Positions 5,740 through 13,253 of a stretch of 13,253 bases of DNA are shown here, in pieces. Numbering within the stretch: the first letter of the stretch is position 1; each line of letters starts with the position of its first letter. The notes beneath the pieces are model-generated. The model did not search any database, was not told where the DNA came from, and saw only the letters and a list, made by a program, of their open reading frames with translations. The stretch covers positions 1-13,253 of the forward strand of contig CALDIG010000232.1 in the NCBI GenBank assembly GCA_937904375.1, read 5' to 3'. The DNA is from an uncultured Prevotellaceae bacterium. GTDB taxonomy: Bacteria > Bacteroidota > Bacteroidia > Bacteroidales > Muribaculaceae. The position numbers were made by a program, and so were the translations under genes.

Positions 5740-7131
5740 ATGAAACAACTCACTCTCAAAGCCGATTTCTCGGTCAGCGGAAAGGGACTTCACACTGGTG
5801 TGCAAGTTGAGGCGACTTTCAAGCCCGCTCCAGAGAACACTGGTTACATCTTCAAGAGAATTGATCTTGAAGGAAATCCTACTATCGAGGCTCTTGCCGA
5901 GAATGTGGTGGCGACCAACAGGGGGACTGTTATTGCCTGCCGTACCGATAAAGACATAAGAATAGCCACTATCGAGCACGCAATGGCGGCACTTTATGCT
6001 GCGGGTATCGACAACTGCATTATCGAGGTTAATGGTCCCGAGCTTCCCATCCTTGATGGCAGCGCAATAGAATATAGCACTAAGATTGAAGAAGCTGGCT
6101 TAGTTGAACAAAATGCCGATAAAGAGTATTATGTTGTGAAACAACGCATCAAAGTGGTTGACGAGAATACTGGCGCAGCCCTTATTGTGCTGCCCGATGA
6201 GGACTTCTCTATCGACACTATGGTTGAATATAACTCAACTGTTCTTAACAACCAGTTTGCTTCTCTCACCTCGATGAGCAATTTCAAAGATGAGATAGCT
6301 GGAAGCCGCACTTTCGTTTTCGTGAGAGAAATTATGCCTCTCGTGCAAAACAATCTCATCAAAGGCGGCGACCTAGACAATGCCATTGTCATCTACGACG
6401 TGGAAATGCCGCAAGAAGAACTTGACAAGATTGCCGACCTAGTGGGAGTTGATCGCACTAATGCCAACAAGCTTGGCTACATCAACCACAAACCTCTCAC
6501 CCACCCCAATGAGCCGGCTCGCCACAAGCTCCTGGATGTGCTGGGTGACTTGGCACTGATTGGCCGACCTCTGAAAGGCCGTATCATAGCAACCCGTCCT
6601 GGTCACACCATCAATACCAAGCTTGCTAACCAAATTCGCAAGGAGCTGAGATACCAGAATGTGCAGGCACCGCTCTATGATCCAAATAAGCCACCCGTGA
6701 TGGAGATAAACCGAATCAGAGAGCTGTTGCCGCACCGCTATCCCATGCAGCTTGTTGACAAGGTGATAGAGATTGGCGAGAACTACATTGTGGGAGTGAA
6801 GAATGTTACCAGCAACGAGCCGTTCTTCCTAGGTCACTTCCCTCAGGAACCTGTAATGCCTGGTGTGCTTCAAATCGAGGCGATGGCGCAAGTGGGCGGT
6901 CTGCTGGTGCTTAGTGGCGTTGACGAGCCAGAGCGCTATTCCACCTATTTCATGAAGATTGACAATGTGAAATTCCGCCAAAAGGTAGTGCCTGGTGATA
7001 CCCTCATTTTCCACATCTCGTTTATGACCCCGCTGCGCCGTGGCTGTGCCGTAATGAAGGGTTATGCGTTTGTTGGCGAGAAGATTGTTAGCGAAGTTGA
7101 GTTTATGGCTCAGATTATTAAGAACAAATAA
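5740..7131 (+). CDS. lpxC/fabZ: Fused LpxC deacetylase / FabZ dehydratase
   Basis: A 463-residue two-domain cytoplasmic enzyme. Residues 1-305 are LpxC, the zinc deacetylase for UDP-3-O-acyl-GlcNAc and the first committed step of lipid A synthesis. Zinc ligands are H80 (TIEHAMAAL), H262 and D266 (RHKLLDVLGD), and the catalytic histidine is H289 (RPGHTINTKLA). Residues of about 318-463 are FabZ, which dehydrates 3-hydroxyacyl-ACP in fatty acid elongation: LPHRYPMQLVD at 330-340, catalytic H366 in FLGHFPQEPVMPG and E380 in IEAMAQ. The fusion is a known trait of Bacteroidota and would couple use of 3-hydroxyacyl-ACP for lipid A against its use for phospholipid. No stop or frameshift lies in the linker (305-318), so it is a genuine single frame. 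It sits between lpxD and lpxA on the same strand. Confidence 0.97.
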   Translation: MKQLTLKADFSVSGKGLHTGVQVEATFKPAPENTGYIFKRIDLEGNPTIEALAENVVATNRGTVIACRTDKDIRIATIEHAMAALYAAGIDNCIIEVNGPELPILDGSAIEYSTKIEEAGLVEQNADKEYYVVKQRIKVVDENTGAALIVLPDEDFSIDTMVEYNSTVLNNQFASLTSMSNFKDEIAGSRTFVFVREIMPLVQNNLIKGGDLDNAIVIYDVEMPQEELDKIADLVGVDRTNANKLGYINHKPLTHPNEPARHKLLDVLGDLALIGRPLKGRIIATRPGHTINTKLANQIRKELRYQNVQAPLYDPNKPPVMEINRIRELLPHRYPMQLVDKVIEIGENYIVGVKNVTSNEPFFLGHFPQEPVMPGVLQIEAMAQVGGLLVLSGVDEPERYSTYFMKIDNVKFRQKVVPGDTLIFHISFMTPLRRGCAVMKGYAFVGEKIVSEVEFMAQIIKNK

Positions 7132-7159
7132 AGATGTCAGATTTCAGAGAATATAGCTT

Positions 7160-7249
7160 ACAAGCTGACAAGGAACAAGCTGACAAGACAATGGTAGTTG
7201 TCGCAACATTACATTACACTTGTCTAGTCAGCTCGTTCTCTCGTCAGCT
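7160..7249 (+). repeat. Repeat-built hairpin between lpxC/fabZ and lpxA
   Basis: ACAAGCTGACAAG occurs twice, at 7160-7172 and 7175-7187. The second copy, extended to 7191, is complementary to 7220-7236 at 15 of 17 positions across a 28-base loop, and the loop itself holds a small GTTG-TCG-CAAC palindrome (7197-7207). A further inverted AGCTGACGAG word is at 7240-7249. A near-identical copy of the right arm, inverted, lies after lpxA at 8092-8108 (16 of 17). The stem is not followed by a T tract, so a simple terminator is unlikely. Confidence 0.65.
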
Positions 7250-7251
7250 AA

Positions 7252-7266
7252 AAACGATAAACGAAT
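7252..7266 (+). repeat. 15-base intergenic repeat, copy 2 (upstream of lpxA)
   Basis: Exact copy of 1132-1146 (AAACGATAAACGAAT). It stands 21 bases before the lpxA ATG and directly after the hairpin at 7160-7249. Identity and matched spacing to an unrelated gene suggest a shared leader or insertion-prone element. Confidence 0.75.
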
Positions 7267-7287
7267 AATCAATAACCAATAGCATAT

Positions 7288-8067
7288 ATGAACATTTCGC
7301 CTCTTGCATGTGTTAGTGAAAACGCATTAATAGGAAAAGATGTGACAATAGGTCCTTTCGTCACTATCGATGAGAACGTAGTGATTGGCGACGGCACAAT
7401 TATCGACAGTAACGCGGTAATACACTCTGGCGCGAGAATTGGAAACAACTGCCACATTCACTCAGGAGCCGTAGTAAGCGATATTCCTCAAGACCTTAAG
7501 TTTAAGGGTGAGGACAGCTTGACAATTATCGGCGACAACACCAGCATCCGTGAGTTCGTAACCATACATCGTGGCACCGCGTCGAAAGGTAAAACTGTGA
7601 TTGGCAATAATTGTCTTATAATGGCCTATTGCCACGTCGCACACGATTGTGAGCTCGCCGACAATGTAATCATGTCCAATCAAGTGCAGCTCGCCGGTGA
7701 GGTGGTTGTTGGTGACTATGCTGTTCTTGGAGGAGGAGCATTGGTCCATCAGTTCACTCGCATTGGTAAACATGTGATGCTGCAAGGCGGTTCGCTGGTA
7801 AACAAAGACTTGCCGCCTTATACAATGGTAGGTCGCTACCCTATTTCATACGAGGGAGTGAACTCTATAGGTCTGCACCGCCGAGGATTCACCGAGGAAC
7901 AGATTAACAAGATCCAACAGGTTTACCGTGTTCTTTACCTCTCTCGCCTTAACAATAGCGAGGCTCTTGCTAAAGTTATTGCCGAAGTGCCACAATCGCC
8001 AGAACGCGACGAAATTGTCAACTTCGTGAAAGCTTCAAAACGCGGTGTTGTTAGAATGGGAATTTAA
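7288..8067 (+). CDS. lpxA: Acyl-ACP:UDP-GlcNAc O-acyltransferase LpxA
   Basis: First step of lipid A synthesis: transfers a 3-hydroxyacyl chain from ACP to the 3-OH of UDP-GlcNAc in the cytoplasm. At 259 residues it is the usual length. Residues 1-185 are hexapeptide repeats of a left-handed beta helix (ALIGKD, VTIGPF, VVIGDG, ARIGNN). The catalytic base is H119 in YCHVAHDC, equivalent to E. coli H125, with H116 corresponding to H122. VHQFTRIGKHVM (153-164) and DLPPYTMVGRYP (174-185) are family landmarks, and residues of about 190-259 form the C-terminal helical domain. Chain-length preference cannot be read safely by eye. Last gene of the lpx cluster in this window; 156 bases follow lpxC/fabZ and no lpxB is present. 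It converges on the TPR gene ending at 8247. Confidence 0.97.
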   Translation: MNISPLACVSENALIGKDVTIGPFVTIDENVVIGDGTIIDSNAVIHSGARIGNNCHIHSGAVVSDIPQDLKFKGEDSLTIIGDNTSIREFVTIHRGTASKGKTVIGNNCLIMAYCHVAHDCELADNVIMSNQVQLAGEVVVGDYAVLGGGALVHQFTRIGKHVMLQGGSLVNKDLPPYTMVGRYPISYEGVNSIGLHRRGFTEEQINKIQQVYRVLYLSRLNNSEALAKVIAEVPQSPERDEIVNFVKASKRGVVRMGI

Positions 8068-8246
8068 ACCCAATTTAAGGCTGACAAGCAAACGAGCTGA
8101 CGAGACAAATGTGGAGTCAAACGACCAGAAACGCCAATGCTCTTGTTTTCATTTTTAGACATAAGAAGATAAGTTCATATTTTTTACTTGGTTCTTAGTC
8201 CTCTAAACTCTCCACTTTATTCCCTTGCCTTGTTTGCTTGTCTTTT
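8068..8246. other. Convergent gap between lpxA and a TPR gene, with repeat copies
   Basis: No gene is seen. The gap holds repeat words shared with other gaps: the AGCTGACGAGACAA element at 8095-8108, GACAAGCAAAC at 8083-8093 with its exact inverse at 8232-8242, and the inverted AGAGTTTAGAGG word at 8200-8211. The 11-base inverted pair brackets most of the gap and could form a long-range stem serving as a two-way transcription stop, but the loop of about 138 bases makes this weak. Confidence 0.5.
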
Positions 8247-9461
8247 TCACAGTTCATCAATTTTTTTGCTGCCTGTGACGTAATATATTCGGCTTAGCAC
8301 TTTTTTGGCGTTTTCATTATGAGGCATCAACTTATGTGCTTTCTCTAGATAGGGCAAGGCTTCTTCATAAAGTCTGAGGGCATCGTTAGACCTATGGTCA
8401 TTGTTGACAATAGCTTTGTTGTATAGAGCATTACCGAGGTCAAACAATGCTATGCCTAAATCGGGGTTCAACTCTACAGCCTTTCTGTAAAATGGCAAAG
8501 CGGCATCTATATCCTCTTGTATTTCGGCGAGACGTCCTTTAAGGTCATAATACTCTGCTACTGTAGAGTCGCTTTTTATAACCTCATCAAGCAGCGAGTT
8601 GGCTTCATCATAATTCTTTGCCTTTAGATAATGATTTATTAATATTCTCACATATCTTGGGTCTTTAGCCCCAAGCATGTCGTGAGCCTCATGCGCCACA
8701 CTCACAAGATAGATAGTGTCTTGCTGCTTGATAAGCGCGTCGATCCATGCGTCGTAGAGTGCTTTTTTCCTGTAGCCGAGGTTGCGGGCGTTAGCAAGTT
8801 GTTCTATCGCTTTCACATAATCCTTGTTTTGGTAGGCAGCCAAACCTTGATAGAAACGGTTGTAGCCAACAATCGAGTCGGGGTCATTCACCTTTTTCCT
8901 AATCGCCCAGGGGCATTTGGCGATAACGCAATAAATGTCCCAAGCCTTGTAGGCATTACTCCAGTCTCCTGCCAAATAGAAGTCACCGGCAACCGCACTA
9001 TAGTCAACCACATGGTCAACAATTTTATTCATGATTTCTTGTGAATATTTGGTTTTAACCTTTGTTTTTCCTGTCTTCTTGTCGATAATGGGATTCCCTT
9101 TTTTGTCTAAAACTATTAGAGTGTCTATGTGCAATGCCGTTTGAAGTTTTTCATAACCATCAATTAGAGCCAAACCGGCTTCAGTAGAGTTTATTTTTTC
9201 CCCCACCGCCTTATTTGCCATCATCTTATCGTAAATAGAATATTGAATTTTTCCTGCAATCCACCAGGTCTCGGCCTTGTCCTTAGTCTCATCGCTCTCT
9301 AAGGCCTTATTGATTTTCTTCAACGAGTTCTTGTAGTTGTCAACGGTTAATGTCATCCCACTTATTTCCTTTTTTACCTCATTTACAAGCCGATTCTGCG
9401 CCAGTACCGAAATGCCACTCACGAAAAAAATCAACGATACAAGAACTGTTTTTTTCATCAT
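8247..9461 (-). CDS. Exported tetratricopeptide-repeat protein (second paralog)
   Basis: A 404-residue protein with a signal peptide (MMKKTVLVSLIFFVSGISVLAQ; cleavage likely near residue 21), so it is periplasmic or surface-linked. TPR-like helical pairs are seen at about 200-230 (FYQGLAAYQNKDYVKAIEQL), 270-300, 303-333 (YYDLKGRLAEIQEDIDAALP then FYRKAVELNP) and 336-380 (LFDLGNALYNKA). TPRs are protein-interaction scaffolds; no enzyme motif is visible. It is a paralog of the upstream gene: both carry the insert G-x-P-x-IDKKTG-x-x-K-x-KTKYS (here residues 122-140) after an LQ-ALxxDT helix. A start two ATGs long (MM) leaves the exact first codon open by one residue. It is separated from its paralog by 84 bases containing a perfect inverted repeat. 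Gyrase-linked TPR genes are conserved in Bacteroidota, but the role is not established here. Confidence 0.88.
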   Translation of the reverse strand: MMKKTVLVSLIFFVSGISVLAQNRLVNEVKKEISGMTLTVDNYKNSLKKINKALESDETKDKAETWWIAGKIQYSIYDKMMANKAVGEKINSTEAGLALIDGYEKLQTALHIDTLIVLDKKGNPIIDKKTGKTKVKTKYSQEIMNKIVDHVVDYSAVAGDFYLAGDWSNAYKAWDIYCVIAKCPWAIRKKVNDPDSIVGYNRFYQGLAAYQNKDYVKAIEQLANARNLGYRKKALYDAWIDALIKQQDTIYLVSVAHEAHDMLGAKDPRYVRILINHYLKAKNYDEANSLLDEVIKSDSTVAEYYDLKGRLAEIQEDIDAALPFYRKAVELNPDLGIALFDLGNALYNKAIVNNDHRSNDALRLYEEALPYLEKAHKLMPHNENAKKVLSRIYYVTGSKKIDEL

Positions 9462-9475
9462 TAAATTAATGGTTA

Positions 9476-9518
9476 AACGCTGTGCATAGAGTTATTTTGA
9501 TAAGCTATGCACAGCGTT
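9476..9518. repeat. Perfect 14-base inverted repeat between the TPR genes
   Basis: AACGCTGTGCATAG (9476-9489) and its exact reverse complement (9505-9518) flank a 15-base AT-rich loop. It lies between the end of the first TPR gene (9546) and the start of the second (9461). On the transcribed minus strand the stem is not followed by a run of T, so a classical intrinsic terminator is not indicated. It may be an attenuating or processing hairpin in a gyrA-TPR-TPR transcript, or a dimer-binding operator. Confidence 0.85.
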
Positions 9519-9545
9519 GACATTATTGCTTAAAAGAATTATCTA

Positions 9546-10601
9546 TTATTTTGCCGGTCTAAGAATCTCAAGTTTGTATTCTAAGTCTTCAACAAAACGT
9601 CCTGCTTGAGGTGTTTTAGAGCCATCAACGTCAAGTTCTTTAGCTTTCTTGAACAAAGGCAGGGCCTTATCGTAAATAGGTAACAGTTTAGGAGCTAATT
9701 GAGCGTTTGTAGCAGACTGATTCTCATCGATGATTTTCTCTGCCCTTGCATATAGAACACGACCTAGGTCAAAAAATCCATTAGGGAAAGTCTGGTCAAG
9801 CTCCACAGCTTTCTCATAGTACTGCTCGGCTGCATCAAGTCCATCTTTCTGCTCTATGATATATCCCTTCATATCATACATGAGCGCACTTGATGGGTCA
9901 CCGGCAATTGCCTTATCAACATAGGCAATAGCATCAGCATAGTTTTGGCTATCACAATAGTTTTGGATAATGTTTGCCAAGCAGGAATTTCTGAAGTCGA
10001 CAACCTGGTTCTCGGTATATCCTTTGTCGATAGCACTCTTGAAGGCGTTATATGCCCCGTCAAAATCTTTTAATTGATAGGCTGAATAGCCCTCATAGAA
10101 CGACACATCAGCAAGAGTTTGCGGGTCGAATTCCACACCCTCGGTGAGAGAAGAGCCCACCAAGGTTCTAAAGAATTTGAAAGCCTTGTAAGATGTCGCA
10201 AAATCATTACCCATAAGTCCTGCGTTACCCACATTCAGCACATCGTTGATGTGTCCAGAAAGCAGTGTGACAATATCCTTTGAGTATTTTGTCTTGAACT
10301 TTGGTTGTCCGGTTTTCTTGTCAATCTTTGGAGATCCATCCTTGTTGGTCTCAATAATAGTATCCAGTGGCAAAGCCTTTTGCAACAATTCAAAACCGTT
10401 CATCAGGGCGGCAGCGCGTTCCCCAATAGTAGGGTCTGGAGCATCGGGGTTCTGTCCATGAGCCAGAGTATATTCTCCGAAGAGTTTGTCATATTTAGCA
10501 AACTCGGCCTTGCCTGCGTTAAAGAGTTCCTCGGCGGTTTGAGCCTTTGTTCCCATCACCAAGAGTGATGCGCAAGCAACAAATAAGAAAAACTTTTTCA
10601 T
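9546..10601 (-). CDS. Exported tetratricopeptide-repeat protein downstream of gyrA
   Basis: A 351-residue protein with a clear signal peptide (MKKFFLFVACASLLVMGTKA, cleavage before Q21), so it acts outside the cytoplasm. TPR-like units are seen at about residues 167-195 (SFYEGYSAYQLKDFDGAYNA), 206-235 (NYADAIAYVDKAIAGDP), 239-270 (MYDMKGYIIEQKDGLDAAEQ) and 273-325 (FFDLGRVLYARAEKI). The IDKKTG insert is at 93-98. It starts 59 bases after the gyrA stop on the same strand with no promoter box found in the gap, so co-transcription with gyrA is likely. The pairing of gyrA with a TPR gene is common in Bacteroidota. Possible roles are scaffolding of envelope complexes; nothing in the sequence names a partner. 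Confidence 0.9.
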   Translation of the reverse strand: MKKFFLFVACASLLVMGTKAQTAEELFNAGKAEFAKYDKLFGEYTLAHGQNPDAPDPTIGERAAALMNGFELLQKALPLDTIIETNKDGSPKIDKKTGQPKFKTKYSKDIVTLLSGHINDVLNVGNAGLMGNDFATSYKAFKFFRTLVGSSLTEGVEFDPQTLADVSFYEGYSAYQLKDFDGAYNAFKSAIDKGYTENQVVDFRNSCLANIIQNYCDSQNYADAIAYVDKAIAGDPSSALMYDMKGYIIEQKDGLDAAEQYYEKAVELDQTFPNGFFDLGRVLYARAEKIIDENQSATNAQLAPKLLPIYDKALPLFKKAKELDVDGSKTPQAGRFVEDLEYKLEILRPAK

Positions 10602-10660
10602 AATTCAAGAATGTTTATAGTTAGAAATTTGTGTGATTATATCATTGAAAAACACGATTA

Positions 10661-13221
10661 TTATTCATTAAAAGGCAAAGTGCCTTCTTGTGCTTCTTGG
10701 TCATAAGACTGCGAATCACCGTTTTCGTTTAATTGGTCAGGCTCAATTTCTGCAATTTCATTGTCTTGCTCGAAGTTGAGGTCTTGTTGCAAGCCTTCGC
10801 CTTCGGGGATGTATTCCTCAATTTTTTCGGGGTCGGTATCGACCTTGCAAACCGAAGCTATCTCATCGTTCTTTTTCTCAAGATTGATGAGTCTCACACC
10901 CTGAGTGGCACGTCCTTGAACTCTCAATTCCGACACCTTCAAACGAATAGTTATACCCGACTTATTGATGATGACAATGTCGTTGCTGTCGTTCACATTG
11001 CGGATGGCGATAAGCTTGCCAGTTTTATCAGTTATGTTTATTGTCTTTACGCCTTTAGCACCACGGTTGGTGACACGGTAGTCCTCAAGCTTGGAGCGCT
11101 TGCCCATGCCTTGTTCAGAAAGCACAAGAACATCGTCTTGCGCAGTGGAGCGCATGCAAATCATGCCAACAACAGCATCGTCACCTCCATCGAGAGTCAT
11201 GCCCTTCACGCCAGTTGCTGTGCGTCCCATTGCGCGAACCTTTGTTTCCGAGAAACGTATGGCACGTCCATTACGGTTGGCGAGAACAATCTCGCTGTCG
11301 CCCTCGGTGAGCACGGCACCAATGAGTTGGTCATCCTCACGGATATTCAGGGCGTTCACGCCATTGAAACGTGGTCGCGAGAACTCCGACAGTCGTGTAC
11401 GTTTAACGATACCATTCTTAGTGCCAAAGACGATATAATGGTTTTGGTTATACTCCGGATCTTTGAGTTTTGTGGCACGGATGAAGGCATTAATGCGATT
11501 CTCCGGACCTAAGTTGAGCAAGTTTTGGATTGCGCGTCCCTTAGAGTTTTTGGCACCCTCGGGAATCTCAAACACTCGCAGCCAATAGCAACGTCCCAAC
11601 TCAGTGAAGAAGAGCATGTAGTTATGGTTGGTGGCCTCATAGATATACTCAATGAAGTCCTCATCACGAGTAGCACTACCCTTCGCCCCTACTCCGCCTC
11701 GGTTCTGAGTACGGTACTCGCTTAGTGGTGTGCGCTTGATGTATCCAAAGTGCGAGATGGTAATAATCATCGGGTCATCGGGATAGAAGTCCTCGGCGTT
11801 CATCTCATCGGCAGAATACTCGATTTGCGTGCGTCGCTCGTCACCATATTTGTCACGAACCTCAATCAACTCATCCTCAATCACCTTGCGACACACATCG
11901 GGATTTGTCAATATCTCCTCAAGATGCTCAATGGTCTTCAACAGTTCTTCCATCTCGGCATGTAGCTTATCTTGCTCTAGGTTGGTGAGCTGGCGCAGGC
12001 GCATTTCCACGATAGCGCGGGTTTGAATGTCATCAAGACCAAACCTCTCTGCCAGACGCTGACGCGCCTCCTCGGCGTTCTTGCTGCTGCGAATTATCTG
12101 GATAACCTCATCGATATTGTCGCTGGCAATAATCAGACCTTCAAGGATGTGGGCACGTTCTTTCGCTTTCTTCAAATCAAATTCCGTTCGACGAATCACC
12201 ACTTCGTGGCGATGCTCAAGGAAGTAGTGCAGCATGTCTCTCAGAGTTACCGTCTGCGGTCGTCCTTTAACAAGACACACGTTGTTGACACTAAACGACG
12301 ACTGCAACTCAGTCATCTTATAGAGCTTGTTGAGCAGCACATTGGCATTGAAGTCTTTCTTCACATCAATGACGATGCGCATGCCATGACGGTCGCTTTC
12401 GTCGTTGATGTTTGAAATGCCGTCAATGCGCTTGTCTTCAACAAGTGAAGCAATGTTCTGGATAAGCTCGCTCTTGTTTACATTATAGGGAATCTCGGTG
12501 ACCACAATCCTGTCGCGACCATTCTCACTCTCTATCTCGGCTTTTGAGCGTATTACAATGCGTCCTTTGCCAGTTTCAAAAGCGTCCCTAACACCCTGAT
12601 ATCCGTGAATGATACCTCCCGTGGGGAAATCAGGAGCAATGATGTGCTTCATCAGCCCATCGGTGTCGATGTCGGGATTCTCGAGCATCGCCAGGCAGGC
12701 GTTAATCGACTCGGTGAGGTTGTGCGGGGCCATATTGGTCGCCATACCCACCGCAATTCCCGAGCCTCCATTCACCAGCAGGTTTGGGAAGCGCGTCGGC
12801 AGCACTTCAGGCTCATCGATAGTGTTGTCAAAGTTTGGCACGAAATTCACGGTGTCCTTATCCATGTCGCGCATCATCTCTTCTCCCATCTTGCCTAGGC
12901 GCGCCTCGGTGTAACGCATAGCAGCAGGGCTGTCGCCGTCGATGGAGCCGAAGTTTCCCTGACCGTCAACTAGCGGATAACGCATTGCCCAGTCTTGAGC
13001 AAGTCGAACCATAGCCAGATACACCGATGAGTCGCCGTGTGGGTGGTATTTACCAAGCACGTCACCCACGATACGTGCCGATTTCTTGTAGGGGGCATTA
13101 GAGAAATTGCCCAGTTTTTCCATACCGAAAAGGACGCGCCTGTGCACTGGCTTGAAGCCGTCGCGCACGTCGGGCAGCGCTCTCGAAACGATTACCGACA
13201 TCGAGTAGTCGATGTAACTGG
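10661..13221 (-). CDS. gyrA: DNA gyrase subunit A, 5' end missing
   Basis: Breakage-rejoining subunit of gyrase, which introduces negative supercoils with GyrB. An internal methionine at 13199-13201 corresponds to E. coli M26; the frame stays open beyond it, reading SYIDYS (compare E. coli SYLDYA) up to 13217, then runs into adapter. So about 18 N-terminal codons are lost and the annotated start must not be put at that Met. Counting from this Met, the catalytic tyrosine is Y97 (AAMRYTEARL; E. coli Y122), and the quinolone region GKYHPHGDSSVY has S58 at the E. coli S83 position and Leu at the D87 position. The C-terminal beta-pinwheel has the GyrA box as QNRGGVG, which favours GyrA over ParC, with repeated blades such as FGTKNGIVKRTRLSEF. 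An acidic tail ends TLPFNE. Followed by two TPR genes. Confidence 0.97.
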
Positions 13222-13253
13222 AGATCGGAAGAGCACACGTCTGAACTCCAGTC
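13222..13253. other. Illumina TruSeq adapter sequence (artefact)
   Basis: The last 32 bases start AGATCGGAAGAGCACACG and end CTGAACTCCAGTC, the standard TruSeq read-1 adapter. The match begins at 13222, immediately after bases that still encode the GyrA N-terminus. This is library adapter left in the assembly, not organism DNA. Confidence 0.97.

Noticed and set aside
7160..7187. Direct repeats taken as the start of a CRISPR array
   Set aside because: Only two copies with a 2-base spacer, and inverted copies follow; no array geometry and no cas genes.
9476..9518. Inverted repeat as an intrinsic terminator or insertion-sequence ends
   Set aside because: No T tract follows on the transcribed strand, the enclosed 15 bases cannot hold an element, and no target duplication is visible.
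10602..10660. TATAAT-like bases in the gyrA-TPR gap as a promoter
   Set aside because: Bacteroidota housekeeping promoters use TAnnTTTG, which is absent here; the AT-rich match is not informative.
10733..11512. Plus-strand 259-residue open frame
   Set aside because: Entirely antisense to gyrA, which is unmistakable; composition follows the opposite-strand codons.
1..13253. tRNA, rRNA, tmRNA, riboswitch, prophage, transposase or defence genes
   Set aside because: I looked for them in the gaps and translated frames and saw none; all sizeable coding frames are accounted for by the listed genes.

Overview
The window looks like a metagenome-assembled or draft contig from a gut-type Bacteroidales bacterium (Bacteroidota). 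The evidence is the LpxC-FabZ fusion, the DAHP synthase with a C-terminal chorismate mutase, gyrA followed by tetratricopeptide (TPR) genes, and Bacteroidota-style promoters (TTTG, 19 bases, TAnnTTTG) in front of several genes. Base composition is moderate to AT-rich. Family or genus cannot be fixed from the sequence alone; Muribaculaceae or Prevotellaceae are guesses.

Layout from left to right. (1) Positions 1-958, minus strand: a left-truncated LolC/LolE-type ABC permease. (2) 1169-2185, plus strand: a Yip1-like five-helix membrane protein and smpB, 18 bases apart. (3) 2225-3040, minus strand: an exported PAP2-family phosphatase, convergent with smpB. (4) 3313-4401, plus strand: a bifunctional DAHP synthase/chorismate mutase, divergent from the phosphatase. 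(5) 4591-8067, plus strand: lipid A genes lpxD, lpxC/fabZ and lpxA. (6) 8247-10601, minus strand: two tandem paralogous exported TPR proteins lying downstream of (7) gyrA, 10661-13221, minus strand, whose 5' end is cut off. The final 32 bases (13222-13253) are Illumina TruSeq adapter, not genome.

How the genes fit together. LpxA, LpxC and LpxD catalyse the first three committed steps of lipid A synthesis. The FabZ domain fused to LpxC works on the same 3-hydroxyacyl-ACP pool that LpxA and LpxD draw on. The PAP2 phosphatase could act on lipid A or undecaprenyl pyrophosphate, but this is inference. SmpB serves ribosome rescue with tmRNA. GyrA is the DNA-cleaving gyrase subunit and probably heads a transcription unit with the two TPR genes.

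The coding content is mostly conserved housekeeping; I see no phage, transposon, CRISPR, defence or secondary-metabolite system. The unexplained structure is in the gaps between genes: several families of short repeats (one 15-base word sits almost the same distance upstream of two unrelated genes), imperfect hairpins between the lpx genes, and a perfect 14-base inverted repeat between the TPR genes. Both contig ends need care: the right end carries adapter and the left end loses family similarity in a GC-rich stretch.
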